Source: Papio anubis (Eukaryota; Chordata; Mammalia; Primates; Cercopithecidae). From it: a DNA stretch of 64,000 nt. Under the pieces are notes generated by a model that ran no database searches, was not told where the DNA came from, and saw nothing but the letters and a program-made list of their open reading frames with translations. The translations under genes were made by a program, and so were the position numbers. Below, in pieces: positions 21,481-33,519 of the stretch (within the stretch, counting starts at the first letter, position 1; each line of letters starts with the position of its first letter). The stretch is taken from positions 7,149,771 to 7,213,770 of the forward strand of contig NC_044978.1 in the NCBI RefSeq assembly GCF_008728515.1. The letters run 5' to 3'.

Positions 21481-24400
21481 TGCTACCTCTTGTTCTCTTG
21501 ATATTGTGCTAAGTGTTCTCTTGATACTGTGAGAAGAAAATTAAGACAAATATTTTATGTATTATTTTAGGAGCTACATATTTTGGAGGCCAATAGAAGC
21601 TTTTTCTGTGAAAGGGGTCAATAAAAGTTTAAATATTTGCTCTAAGTTAGCAATAGAAACTACTAGAAATGTTCAAGTCTGAAGCCTTACCTGCATTCAA
21701 CCTGGTTTTCTTGTTTGATTTCTTATTTTTATCTAAGGCATAAGAAAATTTGGACTTAAAATTAACTTTACTCTTGGAAATAAAACTTAGTATGGTAATC
21801 ACATGTCCTTCTCAGTTTATGCTGCAATTCCAGGGTAACTGTTGATATGGCCCCTTCTCACTCTGCAAGTGTCCTGGCTTTAATAATGAATTATATGGTC
21901 ACCATAGAGCTTAGGCACTGAATTACTGAATTAAGCTTACAATAGCTTCCTCAACTATCCTCCTCTCTCTGAGACAAAGGTTTTTTTTAGTTAGGGCTTG
22001 AAATAGGCCTTAAATATTAACAGCACACAGCAAATTCTTGTACATTGTATCTCCCTCTTCATGTTTCTTCCTATTCTCACAAATAAACAATATCCCTTCC
22101 CAGTCCTTTTAAGAAATACTGTTAAGTTATACAAGGTGCCATATTTTAAGAGGCTTAGAATCCAAGTGATTTTTTACTATTCATTAGTATACACTTTAAG
22201 TTAACTTTCCCCTTTTTTTTTTTTTTTTTAAATAAATGATGATGGTGAAACTTGAAGAATTTCCTAGCATAGGCCCAGGTCCAATTTTGAAATTTTTGTT
22301 CAGTAACCTTAGGTTCTTCATTTTTGGACCTCTTTTCCATATTCAGTAATATTCCCTTTCCCCACAGGTACCCTTGTGTCTCCCCAAGCTATCTTTAACA
22401 AAAGCATATGGCATCAGCATCAGTCAGTCAACCTTAGTCACTGAGCTACCTTCCCAGGCATATTTTACTTGAAGTTGTATCTTTAATTATGGAGGATTCC
22501 ACTACTTACTACCTCACTAATGGTAGTCCGTTATCAGTAAGTGGGTGCAGGTACAATTCTTCAGCTGGGAAAGGCTTCCTCTGGGGCAGGAAAGCTACCA
22601 TGCATAGGATGCAGACACAAGTCAGCAAGGCCGACTCAGACCCGGCGTGTGTATGATTGTTTTCACTTTCCCTACAACCATTTTAAAGAAGATAAAAAGT
22701 GAAAAAAGTATAATATCTTGGTTTAGTAAACAATCTCTCTGTTTAGGTATTCTATGTTTTTAACGATGTAAACAATTGATCTCACATTAATGTGGCTCAA
22801 GACAACTCAATATTGAAATAAAAAATGCACTAATAAAGAGGCAATTTAATATGCAATTTCATACATTAATAATTAGCAAAGCATTACTGAACTAGAAGGT
22901 AAAAAGCTATGGGAACATAACTAATGAACTATCCATGCCAAAGTAGGCTTCATAATAAAACAAGACTTTAATAAATCTTTTATTAAACAGCTACAAATGA
23001 ACCGTTTTGTTAACATCTAATAGGTAACTACTAAGCTATTTAATTCACGTATATAAACGAGGAACTTGAAGGCAATTAACTTTACAGTTGCTGAAGGGCA
23101 GGGCTTTTCAATGAGAGTTACTGTACTATACCTTTAAGTGCTGCTGCTGTACTGGGCCAATTCTAAGCTTTTCCTCAGCTGCTCCGTATTCTTGTAGCAG
23201 CTATTATTACATACCGAAGCAGCTTAAGTATAAAATAAACCAATGGCAAGCTATAGGCTCTCCAATGCCCTAAAAGTGAATGATCCAAAGTATAACAAAT
23301 AGTGAGCTCAAAGAAAAGGAATTTTCAGGAAAATTGTAAGCAAGTACTTGGTATTATACATAGGGACCGAATGTTAATAGGAAATGATGACATAATAAGG
23401 AGATGCTTATGAACTGCAAAGGCTTTTTTGGATCTCAGCGTGATTCTAGGAGATCTGAGAGTCACTGGAGATTACAGAGCAGAAGTATTCTGTTCACTGA
23501 GTGGGAATGCACAGTATACAATCATATTGATTGTCTCCAGCAGGAGCAAATGTTACATTCATTAGAGAAAGGAAATAAACATTTTTATGGAAGCAAGAAA
23601 CTGCCTGGTGAAAAAAATGCTTTTGAATAAATCAAAATGATAGCTATACTGAAACATATAGGACAAAGTAGAAAATCCTTTTATGTCTTTTCCAGCAATT
23701 CACATAAACTCTAAGTCTACAAATCACTGAGATTTTCAAGGGTTATTACATGCCACTTTGTAACCAATTACTATCAATTTGTGCTGAAAAGAGAAAAGGG
23801 CGGGGGGAACTAAGAGAAAAATATAGAGATTTTTATTTATGCGTAACTGAGTTTTATACTTCATAGTTTATAACCTTTAAGTGGCAGTTTCAGAAAAAGT
23901 GAGAATTAGCAAAATCGGTGTATATATATATAAATTGAAATCATTGTCAAAGATAAAACAATACACTAGATTAAAAAACAGTTAAAGGCAGACACAAGTC
24001 TGGATAAAGTTGTTAATATAACTGAAACTGAGTCTGAGAATCCTACTCAATAGGGAACCTTAACTAAAAAAGGAAAAATCAATGATAAGTAAGGCTAGTT
24101 CTTCACCTCCAGAGTTCCAACCAAGTGAGACTATTAAAGAAACCACAGTAGTACTGTGTCAGCACCGTGTGGGATTTTCACATCACTGCTTAGGTTGACT
24201 CACTGAGTACTGCAAGTTGAAATATCATTGCTTTTGATTAGCAACACTATAAGATGTGAGCTTTGGATAACGAGAAAACAACAAAACTATACTGCAGATT
24301 AAAATTTGTTAGCATAACAACACATTTTTTAGATTAATTATTCTGTATATTTATTAGTGACATCCTATCAGCTGGTTGATTTCCTCCCTGTGTCAACTTA

Positions 24401-26565
24401 TAAAACTATATAATATTAATTCCATTGATGATTCATTAATGGCATTACTTTGAAATGGAAGAAAATCTCAGTAAGTACTCACCATGGGCATGATTTCTTA
24501 TATGGTCTGAATATAGAGAAACCAGCTACAATTTCACATATGGCTACAGTGGATTTTCTTCTAACCAACTACTTTCTTTCTTTAAAGTCCCATCAGTCAA
24601 AATTTCCAGTGCAATAAGACGAATAATGAGAACACATCTTACTCTTCTCAAACTTATTCCAAATTAACTGTAAGACATGGTTTCATGGAATGCTAACTCT
24701 CCTACTGACAGTTTTTGAGGCTTTTGTGTTTTATAACATCACTAAAATTAAACACGTTTCTGAGGATTTAACTTGATATATTTCATAAATATTTGTCAAA
24801 ACAATTATTGTCAACTACAATGCAATTATCCATATTCAATTTGATGACTCAACTGGAAAATTACTTTTTTCCTAATAAAATTTTTCCAAATGACAATAGT
24901 CAATCAGTGTTGATTAGTTCTTCTGTGTGTGCTAATTAATTACACTGGGTAAATTTAGGTCTGTGCTAATAACCTCAGGAAAAAAAAAAATCTGTATACA
25001 TGACTCTGTGTCTTAAGTGAAGAGAAATCTGCTGTTTGCCTGTTTTTCCTGTTCTTTCTCTTCCTAATTTCTCCCAGAAGAATGTTCAATAATACAAAAT
25101 AAACAATAAAACTCAACTACTCATGGCTGATTATAGATAAAAAGATAAGAGTTCTTTAGAACCTTGTTCTTAGGTCAAGAGTAAAAGAAAACATATGAAG
25201 ACTTTTTTGTTGACAACTAACTGTGAGGGCCTCCTGCTAGTTCATCCTCAAGTCACAAGGGGTTGAGACCATACACCTAATGGTGAGAAATAGCAACATA
25301 TTCATTGTGAGACAGTTTCTTCACCCAGAAGCTAATTTAAATCCTAATGTTAACTATAAGCTCCAGGGCAGGGCATTTTGGGGGACAGTCTCTCAAGGGG
25401 TCAAGAGCTCTCTATTTTCTGGCTTTTCTGTGGTGATAACTCTTTTTCTCCAAGCCTAACGGAAACTCTGGGGCAGAGAAGAAATAAAGAATAAGAAGAA
25501 TGTTAGGGAAACCTCACTGCAAAGCTGCCACCAGAAGACCAATAAGGTAAGACACCACTCTTGGTTGTGCAATACATAATTACAAAGGAGACAGTGGCGG
25601 TTAAGCTCCTGTGCAAAGAAAGAAGGCCAAATGTTACATGCCAGGAGATCCTGAATAACGAAATGGATGAGCTCAAAACAGCTTTGGCTGATCTATACTT
25701 TTGTATGAGCAGATCACCACCTGTCAGCCAGCCTTTGCGAGAAGTCATAACTTTTAACCTCAATGAAACATTATGCTATGTGTACAGAGAAGGACCATTA
25801 AACTGCTGAAGCTTCTAGAAGACTGAGAAGCCCATGGGCCATCATCTATGAAGGAGGGCAAAACTGTTTTGTATAGTTGCAAATTGTGCAGACTACTAGT
25901 TGCACAATTACAGTCAGAGGATGGAAGTTTCAGGGATGGAGATTTCAGTTCATTGTGGGGAAAAATTTCCTAATAGAACTGTGTAAGGGTGAATGGATTG
26001 TCTTAGGAAATAATCCTGCAAGGAACTTTAGAGAGTAGGTCCTATCTCCCTCATCATGCAAGAAACTATAATATCCTTAACAAATTGTCATCGGACTTGT
26101 GCTTAAGTGTTATACTTGGGGCTCCACTATGATTATATGATGTAATGAACAAAATATAGTCTGAGAAAGTACAGAAGTCTAGAACCAAGACGATGCTAGA
26201 CATGTCTACTAAATCAAGCTACATGCAACTGAGAATAGCATTTTACATCTCTGTCCTTTTCTCCACACGCCTGGTAATTTGTAGATAAGAAAAAAACAAA
26301 CAGTGGTAAGGGAAAGTTTTACTGAAGTAATTTATTCTTATCTCTTGTAGGGAACAAAATGTGTGAAAAGAATGGGCACGTTCACCGACCTAGCAACTAA
26401 AAAAAAATCACAACAATCTGGAACCGCTTCTTAGAGAAGAAAAAAGAAAACACAACAACAACAACAACAACAACAAAACCCCAAAACACCACACCAGAAT
26501 ATAGAAGTATAGTCAATTTCTCTTGGTGAGAAATGGGTTGGGCTAGCTTATTTTTAAATGTCAGA
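21481..26565 (-). other. TENM3: TENM3 intron, unique sequence downstream of the exon
   Basis: Five kilobases almost free of young repeats, in contrast to the rest of the window. Contains a poly-T run at 22210-22229, a short (TA) run near 23925 and (CAA)n at about 26452-26476. An open frame of 82 codons at 25561-25809 (+) is not recognisable as a known protein. No second teneurin exon was found. Confidence 0.5.
26450..26477 (+). repeat. (CAA)n microsatellite
   Basis: About eight CAA units, roughly 100 bases downstream of the TENM3 exon in transcript direction. Confidence 0.8.
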
Positions 26566-26571
26566 CATTAC
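26566..26571 (-). promoter_or_regulatory. TENM3: 5' splice donor of the TENM3 exon
   Basis: The minus strand reads AGCAG|GTAATG. The exon ends with the first two bases (AG) of an Arg codon that the next exon would complete. Reading through gives AGG TAA, an immediate stop. The donor is a moderate match to consensus (G at -1, GTAA). Confidence 0.85.
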
Positions 26572-26809
26572 CTGCTTTCCAGTGGTACATTACTGCCAAG
26601 GACCCAGCTGTCCTGCAGCTGGACGGACTCGGGTGTGGTTTGCAGCTCGGCGGGCAAAGCAGCCGGCGGGGCCGGACTCTGGTTCCTTCTATTGGTCAGG
26701 GAGTTTCTGTTGAGAGAAGTGATGGACGGATGATGCTGTGCAGAGTGCTGCTTATGGGAAGGCGGCAAGGGCTGCAGGGTAGACTGGCCTTGATTGTTTG
26801 CAGGTTGCT
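26572..26809 (-). CDS. TENM3: Teneurin-3 (TENM3) internal coding exon, N-terminal cytoplasmic domain
   Basis: Teneurin-3 is a large type II transmembrane adhesion protein of neurons that binds latrophilins and other teneurins and guides synaptic wiring. This exon belongs to its intracellular N-terminal part. On the minus strand it encodes 78 complete codons, beginning QPANNQGQSTLQPLPPSHK and ending SWVLGSNVPLES, with two bases of a split codon at each edge (AG in front, AG behind). The stretch has proline-rich motifs (LQPLPPSHK, SPAPPAALPAE) of the kind that bind SH3 domains in teneurin tails, and no membrane segment, as expected upstream of the transmembrane helix. GSNVPLES fits teneurin-3; as I remember it, teneurin-2 has NSNVPLET. 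The exon is bounded by an AG acceptor after a pyrimidine tract and by a GT donor (GTAATG). Reading on past the donor gives an immediate stop, which supports the boundary. The paralogue assignment is from memory of the family. Confidence 0.92.
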
Positions 26810-26834
26810 CTGAAAAACAAAAGAAAGAGAACTC
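26810..26834 (-). promoter_or_regulatory. TENM3: 3' splice acceptor of the TENM3 exon
   Basis: On the minus strand a tract made almost only of T and C ends in TTTTTCAG directly before the exon's first base at 26809. A second AG two bases into the exon (CAGAG) could act as a NAG-type alternative, but it would shift the phase. The first AG leaves AG as the last two bases of a Glu codon, which fits the teneurin reading frame. Confidence 0.85.
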
Positions 26835-28276
26835 ATTATATACATGTATGTATATACACACTACCAGTTTCTTGGGGATCCACTGCAGATGAATTAGAAT
26901 TAAAAATTGCATATAAATCCATAACCTAATAAATTTGCATATTATTCTATTAAGCGGGTGTTCAGTGACATTCTCTAAGAGCAAGTTTACCCTTGATACA
27001 CGAAGTTCTAATTAATATACAACAGATGGCAAAATTGCTTTTGGTTTTAATTTGTTTCAGATTTTTTTTTCATCTGGTTTTATTAACACCTACAGAAAAC
27101 AGCATCTGACAGCTCCCCTAATGTGCCTTTAGATTTCAGCTTTTTTTTTTAACAAACCAACCCTGAAATTAAATGGGTAATTTCAGTAGAACACAAAGGT
27201 TTTCGCAATGCATATAATCCCTATAATTATTTAATGGAGTTTTTTTAAGCTTTATTTAACTGCAATAAATTATTACAAGCTAGTTGCTAAACAGCAGTAG
27301 ACTACTCTAGTTTAGTGCATTTCAAATAAGGCAGATCTGCACTATGATCTACTAATAGATGCTAAGTATTCTTTAGCAGAAGGTCACTCTGTGAAGCAGA
27401 TGTTGTTTCATGGGTACTTAACAGACTGAATCACATCTGATTACAACGTCAGAAGACTCATATACTTAATGACCGTCACATCCATTAGAACACACACAGA
27501 ACAGATTTTCCAATTTCACAGTATGCAGTGTAACTACAATCTGAAGTAAGTCATAGGTGACCAGACAGGCTCATGCCACTATGTCAGTGATACAAATATT
27601 TTTGTTTTAAACCAGAATCATAAAGAGTCTGGCAACTTCAAAAGATAAACACTATGCTGTGTTGTAACTGCTAGAAAATTCCGTATAGCTAATAAGTCAT
27701 AAGTTAAAATTCACAAATTAATGTAACATCTGAGACCTACTTTTCCATCTCATTACCTAGCTTTGGACATGCTAGAATTTACGAAGACTACATTTTACCA
27801 AACAGATAGATGACTCTTTAATTTAATGCTAAACTGATTATGGTTCCACACACATGACATGTCAATTGTGGACTAAATGCAGTTCAAAATGCAGTATAAT
27901 TTTAAAGTGATGTATTAAATCATGCTATTAATATAAATGCACATATTAAAAAAGAAGAGGAAACACAAGGACTAGCTTCCATCTATGATGTGAACTCCAG
28001 CAGCGATTGTTAAGCCAAATAGCACAGTTTAACATTGTAATTCAGGTTGCATGAAATGAATACATAATATGTAATTGTTTTAATATATATTATCAAACCT
28101 CTTTACAGGGTACAATGATAAAAATAACTCCTCTCATAGCATATAACATCAGTAATATTACATGTTTCTAATGATCCCTAATATTCCATATCATATGATT
28201 TAACAAGGAATAATTTCACATTCTTGTAATGAGGGATAGAGATAACACCTAAATATATGAAAATACGCTACTTCTT
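26835..28276 (-). other. TENM3: TENM3 intron, unique sequence upstream of the exon
   Basis: No Alu or other recognised repeat. Low repeat density continues on this side of the exon as well. Confidence 0.5.
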
Positions 28277-28335
28277 TGCAGTTTCTGATATGGGGGAACT
28301 TCAAGAATAGAGTTTCCCCCCTATCAGAAACTGCA
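28277..28335. other. Near-perfect inverted repeat (hairpin)
   Basis: Left arm 28277-28299 starts 'tgcagtttctgata'; right arm 28312-28335 ends 'tatcagaaactgca'. The arms pair over 22 of 23 positions, with one mismatch (28291/28321) and one single-base bulge (28313), around a 12-base loop at 28300-28311. Two G:U pairs could extend the base. The size is like a short pre-miRNA stem or a tiny MITE. I do not recognise it as a named element or microRNA. Confidence 0.75.
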
Positions 28336-28858
28336 GGAATCCTTCTTGGTTTATTGCTTTGGTGTTCATGAAAAATGATGATTGTATAAATCTCAGACAG
28401 AAATCAGCTTTTGAGGGAATGGCACATACGGTTGTCATTGTGTTAGAAAAAGAGAAACTAACAGCTTAAAATTCATGAAAGATTTATTATTCAGGTTTCA
28501 TGTAATTAATTAGAGTTGTCTTCCTTTAGCATCAGTGTACATGACTAGAACCCCTACGGATGTCTTTAAGGTACATTTCAAGAAGCTGCTGATAGCGTAA
28601 CTGAACAAGCTGTAGTTATGAGGGCCGGGACTGGGTTGGTGTCAACGGAATAGAAACAAAGAGAGAACAGGGAGAAATGTTTCCAAGGAAAAAGTAACAA
28701 GACTTTGCCTACAAAAGAAGCAGTGGTATGGGTCAGATGACTCCATGGTGCCATGAAAGAATGATATTTTATGTATATATATTATATAGAAGAAATTGTA
28801 TTAGATATTATACTATGTAAAGAGCAGAATATGAGAAGTTATAATAACAAATTTAAGT
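28336..28858. other. Unique intronic sequence
   Basis: Nothing recognised. Confidence 0.5.
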
Positions 28859-28859
28859 C

Positions 28860-28975
28860 CTGATTCTGTCAGACATCATGATTTTTTTCACCTCAGTTTT
28901 TTCACCTGTAATGTGAGAAATACTAGTGTCCCATCCAGCTCTTAGTGCAATTGTAAGAATTCAATGAGATGCACC
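28860..28975 (+). repeat. MIR SINE fragment
   Basis: 'cacctcagttttttcacctg' and 'gcaattgtaagaattcaatg' match MIR. Confidence 0.6.
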
Positions 28976-29070
28976 CACTCATTCATTTATTCATCATGCA
29001 CTTAGCCATTCATCCCAAATACATTTTCTAGACTTGATGTTCCAGGAATCTGCTAAGTCAGTCACAGATG
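28976..29070 (-). repeat. L2 3'-end fragment, weak
   Basis: 'cactcattcatttattcatc' followed by a poorly conserved body resembles reverse-complement L2 tail. Confidence 0.35.
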
Positions 29071-29547
29071 AAAGCACTGTGTAAATGGTAAAATAAAGCA
29101 TTATGGAGAAGAACACTGTTACTGAAAGAGAAATGATTTTAACATCCATTATCATTATGTTTCAATATGTTGAATTTAGAATTCTTATTCCTAAATAAAA
29201 ACATAACCATTGGGAAAAACTTCCATTAAGGTTTCAAACATAAGCAGCGGCGGCTTTCCCTAGGTACACGTCTTCATTTTGTAAGCGTCTGCTGAGAACT
29301 TACAGTGCAGAAGCCACCACACAAGGGTCTATGCTCTTGCCAATGGTCTGCCCAGGCCAGCGCAGCAGTGTGCTGTGTTTACTGGAACCTCTTGAGCTGA
29401 CAACACAATCAGGAGGCCGACCAATAAAACAAATCCAGCTGATGAAAGCTAGGTTCAATCTAAAATTTGGTGGAACCGAATACATGCAAAGTCTGAATCA
29501 TACAGGGTGGATGGCCGGAACATTTTTAAAAATAAATTTAATTAATT
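29071..29547. other. Unique intronic sequence
   Basis: Nothing recognised. Short open frames on both strands at 29300-29564 have no recognisable motif. Confidence 0.5.
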
Positions 29548-29828
29548 ATTTATTTATTTACTGAGACAGGGTCTCGCTGTGTTGCCCAGGCTGGAGTGCA
29601 GTGGCACAATCACAGCTCACTACAGCCTTGACCTCCCAGGCTCAAGAAGATCTTCCCACCTCAGCTTCCTGAGTAGCTGGGACCACAGGCATGAGGCACC
29701 TCAGTGGCTGATTTTTAAATTTTGTGTAGAGACGAGGTCTCACAACTCGAACTCCTGAGCTCAAGTGATCCTCCCGCCTTGGCCTCCAAAGGTGCTGGGA
29801 TTATAGGCATGAGCCACAGTGCCTGGCC
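29548..29828 (-). mobile_element. AluJ-like element
   Basis: 'gagacagggtctcgctgtgt' to 'catgagccacagtgcctggc', with a TTTA tail. Confidence 0.9.
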
Positions 29829-30268
29829 TGGCCAGACATTTAAATTCTGCAGCAGACCACAAACAGGAGCAAAATCTGAAGATTCAGTTAGGGTCAATGC
29901 TAGCTCTACAGATTTGGGCTTACAAAACATAAGAAGTAGCTGGAGTATGTCTTTATCATACCAATTTACTCAAGATAGAGTAAGTATATAAAGTATAACA
30001 AGAAAAAGTTCAACACTACCAAAAATAAAAATAGAATACAAGAAAAATAAAAGTGTGAAAGATAAGATAAAGTGGACAAAATATCTACTATATAGTACTA
30101 TACATTTTTAAAGAGGGACACAAATCTGGCTTTAAATAATCTACTTGTCAACACAAAGAGAGAAATATAATAAGCTGCATGATTTAGAGTATTTTTAAGA
30201 TCAAAAAGGTTGCTTATGAAAAACATTACTATTTTTCATTTTATTTCTGTTACAGAAAACAGAACAGT
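29829..30268. other. Unique AT-rich intronic sequence
   Basis: Nothing recognised. Confidence 0.5.
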
Positions 30269-30279
30269 TCTTTTTAAGT

Positions 30280-30591
30280 TTTTTTTTTTTTTTTTTTTTT
30301 TCTTTGAGAAAAGGTCTTGCTCTGTTCTCTGGGCTGGAGTGCAGTGGTATGACTACAGCTCCCTGCAGCCTCGACCTCCCATGCTCAAGTGATCCTCCTG
30401 CCTCAGCCTCCCAAGTAGCTGGAACTACAGGCATGTGCCACCACGCTTAGCTAATTTTTTAAAATATAATTCTGTAGAGATGGGGTTTCCCTATGTTGCC
30501 CAGGCCAGTCTTGAACTCCTGGGCTCAAGCGATCCTCTCGCGGAGGCCTCCCAAAGTACTGAGACTACAGATGGGAGGATCTGTACCTGGC
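30280..30591 (-). mobile_element. Alu element with perfect 11-bp target duplication
   Basis: Long poly-T (30280-30301), then 'gagaaaaggtcttgctctgt' to 'gaggatctgtacctggc'. TCTTTTTAAGT occurs at both edges (30269-30279 and 30592-30602). Confidence 0.9.
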
Positions 30592-30602
30592 TCTTTTTAA
30601 GT

Positions 30603-30917
30603 CTTCACATAAAGAACAATTGAATATCCAGGGAAATTTTTGTGACCAAGGTTCAAAATGGACACTAGGAAAAAGGACAGGGTCTAGACTTGGAGACTAT
30701 AAAAGTATTTAAGAATCTCACACAGCTAGGCAGATCCACACAAGAAAAACCAGAACAGCCACTGCAGCCTTTCACTTTAGACAAATTCACTGATACATAC
30801 ATTGAAAAAAAAAAAAGTTCTGGATATAATGACTTTGAGTGAGTTATAGATGGGACAGTCAGACCTCACACAGTCACCAGGTTTAATGCTCCTGCAACAT
30901 ACCTCTGAACATGTTGA
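30603..30917. other. Unique intronic sequence
   Basis: Nothing recognised except an A12 run at 30805-30818. Confidence 0.5.
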
Positions 30918-31430
30918 TTTACTCCTAGAAAACTCCAATGGCTTTCTAGTGCCTAAGAAACTTACAATGAACTCTAAAGATGAATATTCTATTTGGTCAC
31001 AGATATCCCAAAACACATTTTTGCAAGCTCTCCCTCGTGTGTCTTCACATATTCCTTGTTCTAGCCACACTCGCTGTAGCCACTCCATGCCTTACACCTT
31101 TCCACTCAGGCAGTGTTGCTTCTCTCTGGAAAGACATTTTCCTCCATCTTTCTATCTCCAAATCCAAATTACTTCAAGACCTAAAAAAGGTGACGCCACC
31201 TCTGTTTTCTCCAGGTAAAAATCAGTAATCTCTCCTTGGAGACACCTTATTGTATCTGTCCCTTTTTCATGGCTTTATTCGCGTTCCCCTCTGTGCTAGA
31301 GTTAAGGTTGTAGGGCTCATGTCCCCTGCTCAGCTCTCTACAGGCAGGATTTACATGCAATTCACCTTTGAGCTCTATGGACCGTGCAAGGGCAGACACT
31401 CAATAAATACTTGTTGAATGAATGACTATT
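30918..31430 (+). repeat. L2 LINE, 3' region
   Basis: 'ttctagccacactcgctgta', 'gtgttgcttctctctggaaa' and 'ggcagacactcaataaatac' with 'ttgttgaatgaatga' follow L2 from the ORF2 end to the 3' terminus. Decayed. Confidence 0.75.
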
Positions 31431-32694
31431 TGTGAAGAATTCAATGAGAGAGAGTGAAAGTAGTAGAAGGTTGAGCTTGTCCATACCGCCTTTAACTATA
31501 AGGTAATTTGCAAACAAATATGTTGTATTTCCCCAACTTAACTCTTAGATCCTGAAAGGCGAGGACTGTAACTCAAAGTTATTTGGATTTTCTGGTACTT
31601 TCACTAAGCACGTACTTCAAGGACTCCCAAAAGTGTGCTGACTGATTGATGACACTGATATAATGGCACCTTGACGGGTCATCTCATTCAAGCAAGGAAC
31701 CATGCCACTCACCCCAAAGACAGGATTTTAGGAATCTTTCTTTGAAAATGTTCTGATATTTAAAATCTACCTTTTAAGATATGTGAATAATGTAAAGATC
31801 ATATAAAGTACATAATATATAAAATGTAAGATATAAAATATAAAAATATTATTATAAATTATATTTTACCAAACACAATGTTTTCCTTTTATTAATATTT
31901 TAAAGCTTACGATTAGCAATGCTTTTAGATATTTTAGAAAAGGTGTCAATTATTTTTTTCAAAACATTCCTCTGTATTTTTTTGAAAATTAAATTCTTGG
32001 TACCATGGTCATGAGAAATTATGCATCACACCCAAACAGCATCTTTATTAAATTCACTCTTTCCTTCCACCTGCCTTTCCTTTATCGAGATCCCACTGCT
32101 CACATAACTTCAACGAAAGCCTAACAGCTGCATGTTTTTATTCAATATGTTGAATGAAATTAATATCAGATGTTTTTTAAAACTCACATTAATCATAGAG
32201 ATTAGATAGTAAAGACTGCGGTCACTCTGCTCTTCCCTTAGCTCTTCGACAGCACCATTTAGAGCAGTCTGTTCCCATGTTAGAGCTGCTAGCATGGGTT
32301 AAGAACTTGAATCATGGTGTACACGGAATAAAGTATGTTGACTATTATACCAGGAAAACGCTAGGAGCTATTGGACAGAGGGTAGATTACCGTGTAAGCA
32401 GCTTACCGACCCCCAATTCCAGGCAAATGTAAGGCCTATTCATGGAGCTCCGCATGGAGAAGAGAGACTGCTAGTGACTTTCCCCGGATAGCCACTCTGT
32501 TATTATGAATCAGCGTGGTGAGAGGCGCCACTGAGACACATGACAATGAATACGGGATATTTACTTTCCAAGGGATATTTTCTTGAATAAATTACTTAAT
32601 CTCTCTGAGCCTCATTTATTTGATAGTGCTTGTTTAAAGGATCTAAAAACACACAGTGCCTGACATAAAAAGTAAGTGCCAAGAACAGGGAACA
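31431..32694. other. Unique intronic sequence
   Basis: An AT-only stretch with ATATAAA words lies at about 31797-31868. Otherwise nothing recognised. Confidence 0.5.
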
Positions 32695-33030
32695 GGCTGG
32701 GTGCAGTGGCTCACACCTGTAACCCCAACACTTTGGGAGGCCGAGGTGGGCAGATCACGAGGTCACGAGTTCGAGACCAGCCTGGCCAACATAGTGAAAC
32801 CCCGCCTCTACTGAATATAAAAATTAGCTGCGCTTGGTGGCACGCGCGCCTGTAATCCCAGCCACTCGGGAGGCTGAGGCAGGAGAATTGCATGAACTCA
32901 GGAGGCAGAGGTTGCAGTGAGCTGAGAACACGTCACTGCACTCCAGTCTGGGCAACAGAGCAAGAATCCATCTCGGGAAAACACACACACACACAAAACA
33001 AACAAACAAACAAACAAACAAACAAAAAAC
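32695..33030 (+). mobile_element. Alu element with (CA)n/(CAAA)n tail
   Basis: 'ggctgggtgcagtggctcac' to 'gcaagaatccatctcgggaa', then CA and CAAA microsatellite at 32981-33026. Confidence 0.9.
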
Positions 33031-33164
33031 AGGTAAGAAATAAAGGGCAGAACATCATGAGGAAAAACAAAGTAACGGAAGAGCCTTGTCAGCAACTAAT
33101 AGCACCATCACCAGAAGTGAGAACACACAACCAAATACGCCTGGAGAGGAAATGTGTTTGCTTT

Positions 33165-33346
33165 ATGTATTTATTTATTTAGAGACAGGTCTTGCCGTGT
33201 TGCCCAGGCCGAAGTGCAGTGGTGCAATCAGAGCTCACCATAGCTTCAGACTCCTGGGCAGAAGTGGTCGTCCCACCTCAGCTTCCTGAGTAGCTGGGAC
33301 AGGTGTGTGCCACAAGGCCCAGCTAATTTTTAATTTTTTTATAGAG
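33165..33346 (-). mobile_element. Partial AluJ-like element
   Basis: 'gagacaggtcttgccgtgtt' to 'ggcccagctaatttttaatt'. Only the 3' monomer and part of the linker remain. Confidence 0.8.
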
Positions 33347-33393
33347 ACAAAAAAGTGTTTAACAGGTAGAAAAATTACAATCAGAAATGTCAT

Positions 33394-33519
33394 AGGGCCA
33401 GGCTCAGTGGTTCATGCCTGTAATCCTATCACTTGGGGAAGCTGATGCAGGAAGATTGTGTGAGGCCAGACCAGACTGAGCAACATGGAAAGACCCTGCC
33501 TCAAAAAAAAAAAAAAAGA
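33394..33519 (+). mobile_element. Free left Alu monomer (FLAM-like)
   Basis: 'gggccaggctcagtggttca' to 'aaagaccctgcctcaaaaaa' with a poly-A tail and no right monomer. Confidence 0.8.

Noticed and set aside
21167..21532. 121-codon frame on the + strand
   Set aside because: Entirely the complement of an AluS element.
26568..26984. Treating the full 138-codon minus-strand frame as one protein
   Set aside because: Teneurin similarity begins only at the CAG acceptor at 26810. The first 57 or so codons are intron.
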